NCBI RefSeq assembly: GCF_963678635.1
Contig: NC_087070.1
Span: forward strand, 9,708,539-9,772,538
Reading direction: 5' to 3'
DNA length: 64,000 bases
From: Symsagittifera roscoffensis
Taxonomy: Eukaryota; Xenacoelomorpha; Acoela; Convolutidae
Shown here: one piece after another, positions 54,889 through 64,000 of the stretch
Numbering within the stretch: position 1 is the first letter of the stretch
Layout of the letters: each line of letters starts with the position of its first letter
Notes under the pieces: model-generated
Database searches by the model: none
Seen by the model: the letters and a program-made list of their open reading frames with translations, nothing else
What the model was told of the DNA's origin: nothing
Made by a program: the position numbers and the translations under genes

Positions 54889-56450
54889 TCTAATTATACA
54901 TTTTAGGTAGTTTTGAATCTTGATATTAAATATAATTTAAACTTTTTAAAAATTTTCATTCGAGCTCATAAATTCAAATTATTTGAATAAAAAGTCCAAA
55001 AAAAACTAATACCGCTGTCAAAAACTAACTTTACTGGATTTTATCTCTCAAATTTTTAAAGCCTGGCTGAATGACGGGCAAACCTAGATCTTTAGTAAGA
55101 AGTTACAACATTGCAATAAGACGCAGAATTTGCTTTTTTTTGTTAACTAACCTGTCGGAAAAAAACGAAATATTAAAAAGGTTTTAATTTTTCTATTTAA
55201 ACGTAGTTTTATGTTTAACTCAAGATTAGGAACCATCGTGTTTAGGCTGTTAACCAGATGGTTTTATCAATAGCCCTCCTTTTCTGACCAAAAGAAAAAT
55301 AAAATTTCATAATAATGCAAAAATTCTACTGTTCTGACGGAAAATGATCAGCAAAACTTCTAAGAATCTTCAAATCAGCCCCTTTTTTTCTGAAGTGAGA
55401 TCATAATACTCTACTTTAGCTTTGGTTCAGTGAACAAATATCACGAGATCTTAAGTTAGGCGTCTTGTTGCAGAAATACTGTCACGGCATATCGAGCCGT
55501 CGTACCGCATCAAATCGGACGAGACTTTACCGCATTTTTATCTGGACTGTAAGTTCAATTGAAACAATTCGTTTGCCCGATTGATTGCGTGTTAGTCTTT
55601 TTTTTCTCTCAGTTGATCTTGTTTTCTGTTGTTAGTTGGTACGTGTTCAAGCATTTGCTACTCTAGATTATCACTATATGCACATATTATTATTTTTGAT
55701 ACTTGTGATGACATGAGGTTTAATCAAACTTAAAACTCTTAGTTAAAACTTATAGAAAAATAGAACAGTAGAAAAACAATCTACGATTTTTTCGGATCAA
55801 GTGTAGTTGAATTAAATATGATCTTATTCTGTATTTATTGATACTTATCTATTGTAAGTTCCAGTTTACCCAGCTAAGATTGAATGGAAATTGTGATATA
55901 GACTAATCCTATCCGTATATATATACATATCGGGTGAAAGTTTCCGAAAAAGTAATCATTTGAACAAATTTGAATATTCAGCCGTAATGACAATCTTTTG
56001 TTTTAGGTATATATTTTTTCACTGGCGGACACTATAAATACCAAATAATTTCAATCCAATTTATCATTTTCATCATCTCGATTAAATTCTTCAATCTTTC
56101 TTGGTTGCACTTGTCTACAACAAAACTGTCGCATAATAAAGTTCCTCATGTGGTCTAAAAATTTAAAATACATCAGCTCTAATGCAACCAAAATTTCAAA
56201 TCTTTTAAAAAATTTTCAAAAAAGCATATTAATTCAGTTTTCAATTTTTGAGATGAGTTGTTAAAAATTTATGATTTGGGCTTAACTTGGTTAAGGTATT
56301 TTTTATATAAGCAACAAACCTCACTTTCAGCCTATTATTTATATGAAATTCTACAACACAGAAGCCAAAAGTTCGCGACAGGAATTTAACTAAGCAACAA
56401 ATCATATCATTTAGCAAAAAAAGTTGAAGTGAAAAAAAACAGGGTATTTT
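54889..56450. other. PLAT intron 4 after the nested gene
   Basis: AT-rich. The only exon-like unit is 55,474-55,548; otherwise nothing supportable. Confidence 0.4.
55474..55548 (+). CDS. Possible 75-bp cassette exon
   Basis: A GC-richer island bounded by TTGTTGCAG on the left and GTAAGT on the right, 75 nt (25 codons), open in all three frames. One frame reads LSRHIEPSYRIKSDETLPHF, which looks like natural protein. Length divisible by three suits an optional exon of the PLAT transcript or an alternative 3' exon of the nested gene. Unproven. Confidence 0.3.
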
Positions 56451-56452
56451 CC

Positions 56453-57272
56453 GTCTCTCGAGTCACAAATAAGTAAGTTATTGAAGTGATTTTTTTTTTG
56501 CAGCAAGCAGCGAAAATTTGCCGAATTTAATTATGTACTTCAGTGAGCTGCATTGTTTTTTGTTCACCCGTGTTTTTGCAATTTATTGAGTTTTCACTGC
56601 ATTTTGCGCTGAACAGGCTATTACTGCTGAATTAAAATAACCGGATAAAACAAACTGAATCAGATTTTTTAAACTTGTTTTTCCTCAAATTCGTTTTTAT
56701 TCGGCCAAAAAAATTGATGAGGACAAAAATAGCTTGGCATTTTAGCAGCTTTTTTATGGGTCAATTTTATTGCAAATTTTTGAATCAAAATTACACCCTT
56801 AAAACAAGTCATTTAATTTGGTTCAAATTTAAGGAGGTAAACAGTGCCAATCGTAGTCATTCCTACTACAGCTGACCCTGTTTACCTCATTAAGTTTGAA
56901 TCAAATGAATCGACCCGTTTTCAGGGTGTAGTTTTGGTTTGATTTTTGCACAAAAAAAAACTTTGCCTCAAAAAACCTGGTAGAATTCCGAGCCATTTTT
57001 GTCCTGATAATTTTTTGGCCGAATAAAACCAAAATTAAGAAAAACAAGTGAACGAATTCTATTTCAGTTCATTTTATCCGGTTTTTTTATTTCAGCACAA
57101 TAGCTGCTTGTTCATCGCAAACTGCAGTGAAAATTCAATAATCTGCAAAAAGATGTGTGGATAAAAAACAACCCAACTTACTGAATTACATCATCAGAAT
57201 TCGGCTAACTTTTGATGCTTACTACAAAAGAATCACTTCAATAGCTCAATTATTTGTCAAACGTGAGAGGGT
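56453..57272. repeat. Long imperfect inverted repeat (~390-bp arms)
   Basis: Left arm about 56,453-56,845, right arm about 56,875-57,272, separated by about 30 bp. Paired words include TTTTCACTGCA with TGCAGTGAAAA, AACCGGATAAAA with TTTTATCCGGTT, TTTTATTCGGCCAAAAAA with its inverse, and GAGGTAAACAG with CTGTTTACCTC. Arms are perhaps 70-75% alike. Either a foldback transposon or an old inverted duplication; its transcript would form a long hairpin in the PLAT intron. Confidence 0.75.
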
Positions 57273-59928
57273 TCATAACAAACGTTTTGAAAATACACTA
57301 TATGTGCTGAGTTTTTCTAAACCAAGTTGGTTAATTTTTCAATATAGCATATTTGCTTTTCTTTCCACAAATTCAGTAACAATTTGGACGTTGTTGATCT
57401 TCCCTCGTGGCCGCAATTTTGTTAAACAAAACAAAAAATGGGACACTAACTCTCTAGTGATGCTATAGCTTTTTTATTATCGTGTGTAATTTTTTTTCAG
57501 TGAGAAATATTGAAACGACAAAAAAGTCCAATGGCAATTTCTTAGGTTTGATTTTTTTCTAATTTTTTTTGTGATAGAATTCTGGATAAACTTTTTGATT
57601 ATGAGGTATTAAAAACAATTTTGAGATTTATAACAAAAAGTTTTTTCTAGTGATTTTAAATGCCAAGCAGTTTTCAAAACTGTCTTTGAAAGAAAACTTT
57701 TTATCTGTTATTACAGAGCACAGAGGTTGCAACTTTTTGTCTTCAACGAGAAAAAAAAACGATTTATTTTTCACGTTTTTAGTTTTTTCGCCGCAACTAA
57801 TTAAAGTTTTGTTATGGAACTTTGGCATATTTTAAATGAAACCAATTAGAATGAAATCGCAGGGGTGTTTGAGAAATCTGAGACATTAATACATCATTAC
57901 TAGATTTAGTGGTCCTCTTGCAGTAAAATTATTCTCAAAAACACTATAGAAAATGAACTTATGGGCTCAAATTGGTTTTTTTGGGAAGCTGGTGAACTTG
58001 AATTACTTTTGAAACCGCAAAAAAATGACAGACAAAAAAATTGAAATATTTATTTCGACCGGCAGCGAAAAATGGCTAAATGTTATTAAAAGTTTCCTGC
58101 TGATGATCAAAAATTTCCTATAAAAAATTTTTTTCTGCTGAAAGTTTGGAAAACTTACTGATCTGATCCATGCACAAGATTCGCATATACCGTAAGGCTT
58201 ACTTAAGCTTCGTCTAACTTTCTGGTATAGGCTACCAAAAAATTTTATTGCCTGTGTTGTCAAAACAGATATGAATGTCTCGATGCTGGACAATGTAGCT
58301 CTTTCAACTATCTTCTCTGTCAATTTTTGGTGGCATAATTTGGTGGCATCTTCAGCTCCTCAAGGAACTAATTTGAGCGCATGAAATTATTGTTTGTTTT
58401 CAAAAAAGTTTCCACAGCATGATCTCCTCAAAAACTAATTATGATATACTGGCTAACATATATTCTCAGTTTTTTGCCCTGCTATGTGCTTCCAAAATTT
58501 TTTGATCTGGCATATGTCACATTTTCAACAGCCTATCCTAATTATTTGCAGATAAAACGACAAAACGTTGATTCGATCGTTGAAATCAAAAATTTGCAAC
58601 TTCAATGTTCCATGACTTTATCTATATGAATGGCAACTTCTATCAGCAAGCTCCAAGTTTTTTGTTGTTAAATCGTTATTTTTGGTTGAAACAAAATGAT
58701 TGCGATTCCATAACCCAAAATGATACAGCCAAAAGACCGCCTGGATGGAAGTTTAGCTACTTTTTTAATAAAATTAAAAAATGGTCTTTCTCATTATTTA
58801 TCCCATAAAAAAATTTTTTTTCTTCTTGTACACCAAAGTGCTCACTGCTTAATGCCCCACAACGGTAAGTCAATTAATCCATAATGTTTGACTAATAGAA
58901 GTATTGAGAGACTAAAAATTGAACACGAATAGCTCTAAAAGAAAAACTCAATGCTGCAGTACATTAGTTAAAAGGTTTCTCGAACCCAACTACAAAAGTT
59001 TCTAATCTAGATAAAACTTTTAGATATATAATCTAACCTAATTTTTTGATTTTTCTCTACAGAAATTGTTTTCTTTTCTAACATTAGAACTAGAAAACTT
59101 CTGAAAAAATACTCAAAAATCAGCTCAGTGATTAACCGCAACGAGATAAACGTGCTTCGAGTATACACCATAGCCATAGCAAAATAATACAAATTAACAC
59201 TTGTTGTAACAAACGTTTCTTTGCATCAGGTTGCTAAAACTGTTCGAAACATGTGGCCCAGCGGTTAGCACAACCGTCTATACCAGATGTTTTTTTTCTA
59301 GCTAGAAGTACACTAGGTTTAGCTATTTTCGGATTAGAAAAAAATACGAGAAATAAAGAAATTTAAGAAAAACCCGGCTTTTTCAAAACATTTCGAAAAA
59401 AAATTCTTGCCAGATATTTGGATTAGAAGCAAATTAATTCTCGTCAGAATTAAAGAATTGGTTCAGAACGGGTTCTAATCAAAAAAAATTTTGGAACAGG
59501 TTATTAACCATTATAATAGTTGGAACTAAATGGATGCATAGAACGAACCATTAAATCTATTTTCTTAATTTGTTTTTATTGTTGAGTGGAATTTGTGGCT
59601 AGCCTGAAAGTAAAAATGAAAGAATTTGTGCAAATACAAAATTAACAAAACATTCCGTATTTCTTTTGAGTGACGGAAAAATTTTTTGAGACGGAGATGA
59701 TGTAAGGGGGGGGGAAGGTTTCCCGCCACTCACTCTCACGGATTTAATCTTCTGACCTGTTGGTTTCATTTTACAAAATTTCGTCAGATTTTTTTCAAAC
59801 CTTTCCTGCGCTGTAAATACTAGTGGCATTATCTTTACCAAAAAAAGTTTACAAAAAATCAACAAAAAAGTCAACAAACTCCGGTACCTTCTAATATTTG
59901 TGAAAAACAATTAAGTCTTGCTAGCTAG
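57273..59928. other. PLAT intron 4, AT-rich
   Basis: No supported exons. At 59,253-59,290 TGGCCCAGCGGTTAGCACAA matches a tRNA gene A-box and D-arm very well, but no B-box or cloverleaf follows, so it is probably a fragment of a tRNA-derived SINE. Confidence 0.4.
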
Positions 59929-60678
59929 GCCGGGTTGACCTTCATTGACCAAAAATGCTAATCATACAATTCCATAAACGAAGTCTATGAAAAAATACTA
60001 GTCAAACCAATTTCATACAATTTGCTAAAATGGTCTCACTGAACTTTCGAAGAATTTTTTTCCTTTTTTTCTTCTTTTAGCAAAAAATTTGGTGTGTCGT
60101 ACAAAAAAAAATTTTATAAAAATTTTTTGTGAAAAAAAATGCTAATCGTACAATTCTAATATATGGAAATTGTATGACCAGCACTTTTTTGATGGCCACA
60201 ACAAAAGTTTTTCCAAGTAATTTTTAAATTGGCTTCTAACAATTTTTTGTGTTTTTTTTACCCTCAAATCGAATTTGGCACTCAAACTAACATTTTCCAA
60301 AAACAAAGGTTTTGCATGCAAAATTCAAATTTTTGTGTGTATAACGCAGTCCTGGATACATTTATATTAGATTTTTTTTTTCCTTTTTTCTTAATAACTT
60401 TTTTCAAAAGCGCTAAAAACTCCTCTTTTTTTTGAATGACATTTTTAAGGCGAGGCGGTCAAACCTTTAGTTACTCTACGCTTGAGTAACCAAGGTTCTT
60501 GTCACTTGTGTTCGTACTTTATGGAAAAATGCTAGTCATACAATTTCCATATATGAAAAAATATTAATAATAGACCTTTCATGCATTTTTTGTAGCTATG
60601 GATTTGCATGAAAAGTGCATGATTAGCATTTTTACATATATGAAAATTGTTTGACTAGCATTTTTTGGTCAACCCGGG
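59929..60678. mobile_element. CCCGGG-ended inverted-repeat transposon, copy 2
   Basis: Starts CCGGGTTGACC and ends GGTCAACCCGGG, both continuing into AAAATGCTAATCATACAATT-type repeats in opposite orientation. The interior CGCAGTCCTGGATACATTTA and TTGTCACTTGTGTTCG are shared with copy 1 (526-1453). Shorter than copy 1 by about 180 bp. Confidence 0.65.
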
Positions 60679-61133
60679 AGCCTGGTTTATTTTGTTCATA
60701 AAATGGCAATTTAAACTTTGACAGGAAACTTTATTAACAGATTTTTAATCCTCACTGGAAATCTTTGATTTCAACTGTAATCATATTGAAATGATTTCAA
60801 CGCTATGAAAGGTTTTGTCGGGAAACTCTGATTCATTTGGTTTTTTTAGAGAAACCTAAATTTGGGAAAAATAATACAACATACTCAAACAAAAAATAGA
60901 TTAAAAATGTTCCATCAAAAAATAAATCATTAAGACTTAAAATATATGGGGTTTCAAATCATTTATGTATATCGAACTCTCACGTCTACCTTAAAGTTGA
61001 TTATTAAAATATTATTTAGAAGCCAGCCTCGATTCAATTCATTTTATCAGCTGATTTGTAAACTTATATCATACAGCATGTATTCTTTAACCTCCGGGTT
61101 ATTTTAACAATTTTATATGTTTGTCAAAATTAG
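60679..61133. other. End of PLAT intron 4
   Basis: AT-rich, leading to the acceptor AAAATTAG|G of exon 5. Confidence 0.4.
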
Positions 61134-63549
61134 GCAGATGTGTTCACTCTTATGATACAAGACGTGGGAGACGTTGAGAAAGTGACAGTCGGATTCAAGG
61201 GCATTAGACCAGGTGAGTGAACTTAAAGCCACGGAAAATAAAACTCAGAAATTATAGCAGTAGTATCTGAAGTTTTTAATTTAGCATTGAGAGGGTTTTT
61301 ATTCTCTTTGAAAGCTTGACAAACTGTTCGACAAAATAAGTAAAATATTGAAAATCTAGTCTTAGTAAAAGTTTTTTAAAAAATTTTTTTTTGCCTGTTC
61401 TTCTACATGCTTTCACCTTAATAATAAATTGAACAATTTTGCCCATGTATTTTTGAAATCCAATTCTTGCTCAATTAACTCTTAATTTCAAATTTGACCC
61501 CATCTTTTTGTTTCGAAAACGCAATTACATCAGTAGGCATTTTTTTGTGAAGTCAGAGCAAGCGAAAAGAGGAGAGAAAGGAATCAATTCGTGGCTATTT
61601 TTCAGGTATCACGTGGCGCGCTGGTCTAGTCCGACTGATAGATGCGGGCGATGATGACAGTAAAGTGCTGGAGTTCCCCATAGACCGGGATTTGACAGGG
61701 GACGAATGTTTCATCACTATGCCCAGAGACGACCTCGTATTCGGTACACCATAATCAACTATTTTTCTGAGACTTTATTTATTTCTATCAAAGTACTTTT
61801 GTTTTAATCAAGCGCTAGCCAAGGCTTTTATCGAGGGGAGCGAGGGCTTTTCAAAAAATGTTGGATATTTTGTCGACCTTTTTAAAAACTTGATCATATT
61901 GCTTTCCTTTTCTCGTATTCTTTTTTTGCTTAGTAAAAATCCTATATGAAGACTTTTAACCAATTTGAGTCCAAGGTTTGCAAATTTGCAAGCCAATCTT
62001 TAAAATAATCTAAGAAAAAATAGTAACCGATTAACTTTTAACTAAACCAGGGACTTTTTATTGATTTTGTCATAAATTTTCTATCAGCTATCAATACTCA
62101 TTGCAAGTTTTTACCAGGGGAATCTATACTTTTTTGAAGGGGACAGAAAATTTTTTCGAAAGTCTTGCAGTTTTTTTGTATTTCAAGATCACTAGGTGTA
62201 ATTTGTTGAGCTCGCCTAAAGCGCGAAAGAGACCCAATTAAAAAACCACAGACAAGTTCCTGCAAAATTGAGCCAAAATGCCGTTTTGCGTCCCTTTTTG
62301 GAAATTTTTGACAAAGAATCACGAAACTTTAGAATATACTGGTGGTGAAAGTTCCAGAGAATATCGTAAAGTGTACAATTGGTGGTCTAAAATGTAAGCA
62401 TGCACAAACCTTCGGGCGGTTAGCAGAGTGAACTCAAAGATCTGAGCTAATTCCACCCCACCTCCCGCTAATCCGCCCCAAAACTTTGCCATAGACTTTG
62501 ACTTTTTCCATTTCTATATTTGGATATAAAAGTAGATAAGCATTAATGCTCCTTCAGGCACAGCCAAACTGAAATTTAAAAATTTTATTGATATGAAAAA
62601 AAAATGAAAACAAAAATAATTTAGTCTATCAAAAACAAATTTAGTCTATCATAAGTCGTAATTCTTCGGAAGTTTTTTTCAGAATAAAATTAAGATGAAA
62701 TTTAGAAAAAAAACACGCCATTTTTGTAGACGAGGCCAAACTGGCCTCGCGTCTCCAGGCTCAACAGGAATTGGAGTTGATGCAGGGGGGATTCTGTGAG
62801 CAGCCCCTGTTCTGGTACCAGTTCGGGGGGTGTCAGATGCACGTGCCAGAGGGGGGAGTGTGTACTGTGAGTCAAAGGTCGAGTGGGGACGTCCCGACTG
62901 GGATCATGCAGGACATCACAAATGTTGTCAGGTTTCAATAATTTTTCCGTAAACAATTTTCCTCAGCCTGTGTTGAGGTCCACGACTTTAAAAAAAAGAC
63001 TTAGAAAATTGCGCTGCCTACCATCTCTAGTTAAAGAACGACTTTGATGTTTTCGCCGCAAGCTAACATCGCACCGTATGCAGTCTTAGCCATAGTCACA
63101 ACTTAGTGGTGCATTTTTCACATGTTTTTTTTTGTCAAAAAATTTGGGCGTAGAAAGTTATGGCAGAACTGAGACTTAGTTACTCATTATATTTTATCAG
63201 TTGTTTTTAGGATGTTAGTATTATGGGGCTCTCTCAAATGATGTTTTTGCACAAGAATTTTCTATTTCTAAATTTGTTTGTTTGTGCAATGGCAGAACTG
63301 AGACCGCAGAACTGAGACCGTAACCATCATGACACTTGGAGCCAATTTATCATAATGGTTCTTATCTGATAAGAAACAGATGTATTTCGGTTTAGGTGGG
63401 ATGGCGTGTACACTGTGTCTTGCAGAGCCAGACTAGTCTCTGGTCAGAGAGGAGGCAGCCAAAGTAGTGGAGTTGTGAGGATTGTACTTCTGTCGAAACA
63501 AGAAGACAAGGAGAAGTTCGAAATGGACATCATTGCACAGGAAATGTCG
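61134..63549 (+). CDS. PLAT-domain gene, exons 5-8 (continues past the window)
   Basis: Exon 5 61,134-61,212; exon 6 61,606-61,743; exon 7 62,730-62,931; exon 8 63,396-63,549. All borders are GT-AG with phases 1, 1, 2, 0. Exons 5-6 complete the PLAT domain begun in exon 4: FTLMIQDVGDVEKVTVGF matches the F-x-L...D-x-G-D-x-x-K strand, and GITWRAGLVRLID matches the W-x-L-x-x-V strand, followed by LEFPIDRDL. Exon 7 (QGGFCEQPLFWYQFGGC) is a linker with Cys. Exon 8 (WDGVYTVSCRARLVSGQRG, VRIVLLSKQEDKEKFEMDI) looks like the start of a second PLAT domain. Domain halves are split between exons in the same way twice. No stop is reached, so more exons lie to the right. Confidence 0.78.
62115..62479 (+). 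mobile_element. hAT-like miniature transposon, copy 3, decayed
   Basis: Starts CAGGGGAATCTATAC and ends CTAATCCGCCCC, with interior GTCCCTTTTTGGAAATTTTT as in copies 1 and 2. Lies in PLAT intron 6. No clear target duplication. Confidence 0.6.
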
Positions 63550-63871
63550 GTGTCGTTCAAATTTTTTTAGTTACACAAATTTCTGCACATGATTTTTCAA
63601 TTTACAACATAACAAGAAATCCAAATTACGGTTCTCAAAAAAGTCATCAAAAATGCCAACGAAAAAATATTAGGAAAAATAAATCTTTAATTTTCCTTAG
63701 TGTTCTTCGTTTCTCGTTTCTTTTTGGAGTTTCGTTTTTTTTCTGTTTTCCGTTTTGATTAGACACGCCCGTTTCTTTTCAGCGAGTTAGTTTAATTGAT
63801 TTTACGAATTTCATAAAAATTGGTAATGAAACATTGGTAAAAATTCATGTAGATAAAAAATAGCAACAAGC
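63550..63871. other. PLAT-gene intron 8, visible part
   Basis: T-rich intron DNA after donor GTGTCG; no exon. Confidence 0.4.
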
Positions 63872-64000
63872 TGGAACCTGATCTAAACTACATTTTATGA
63901 TTGGATAATTTAGATATTTTACCAATGTAAAGTATTTAATATTAACCAATCATGATCCATCTAACTAACAACCCACTTATTTGTAAGTGCTGAAGTTACT
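63872..64000 (+). mobile_element. LTR of the giant-element family, cut by the window edge
   Basis: Starts TGGAACCTGATCTAAACTAC and is nearly identical to the first 129 bp of the LTRs at 19,455 and 38,735. It is either a solo LTR or the start of another full element downstream of PLAT exon 8, on the same strand. Confidence 0.9.

Noticed and set aside
59253-59330. Possible tRNA gene (TGGCCCAGCGGTTAGCACAA)
   Set aside because: Good A-box and D-arm only; the anticodon and T arms do not form, so at most a SINE fragment.
1-64000. CRISPR array or prokaryotic operon
   Set aside because: No spaced direct repeats of that type; introns and gene content are those of an animal.

Overview
The window is AT-rich genomic DNA from an animal. 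The evidence is a multi-exon rhodopsin-type GPCR with a DRY motif, a multi-exon PLAT-domain gene, GT-AG introns, hAT-like and Tc1/mariner-like short transposons, and a Ty3/gypsy-class retroelement with an envelope-like gene. The sequence alone does not give the phylum. Real exons stand out as GC-richer islands with regular codon structure.

Layout. 1-7.7 kb is repeat-rich intergenic DNA: a CCCGGG-ended short transposon, C-run/GTTTACTTT repeats and TATAATCCATTA repeats. 7.7-11.65 kb holds a GPCR gene on the + strand. 11.65-15.8 kb is intergenic with small tandem repeats and transposon ends. 15.8-18.8 kb is a graveyard of an older, related retroelement: an LTR piece fused to its last ORF, a full relic LTR, a 200-N assembly gap, and an integrase scrap with a CA microsatellite inside it. 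19,455-39,145 is one nearly intact giant LTR retroelement (19.7 kb, LTRs 410/411 bp). 40.5 kb to beyond the right edge is a PLAT-domain gene on the + strand. Its about 15-kb fourth intron contains a complete six-exon gene in the same orientation (51.15-54.84 kb) and many short transposons. The window ends inside another LTR of the giant-element family, lying downstream of the last visible PLAT exon.

The giant retroelement is the main novelty. In order it has: LTR, an 18-nt primer-binding site, a long leader with two identical hairpins, a small basic ORF (155 aa), and a single 2740-codon gag-protease-RT-RNase H-integrase frame. A 3' block of about 7 kb follows: two tiny hydrophobic ORFs joined by ATGA, a 377-codon open frame with no ATG, an envelope-like gene with a signal peptide and C-terminal membrane segments (its 5' part lies in a 772-bp tandem duplication), a 601-aa ORF of unknown function joined to it by another ATGA, a 77-bp intron just after that ORF, about 1.5 kb of 3' UTR, and the 3' LTR. 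The relic at 15.8-18.2 kb shares the 601-aa ORF, the intron donor and an LTR hairpin with a compensatory base change, so these parts are old features of the lineage.

The second notable system is in the nested gene. A short transposon with an 8-bp target duplication sits inside what reads as one exon. Leaving it out keeps the frame, and the duplicated target itself offers GC-AG splice borders, which is how a transposon-born intron would look. The next gap in the same gene also spans transposons, is flanked by a short imperfect direct repeat, and rejoins in frame.
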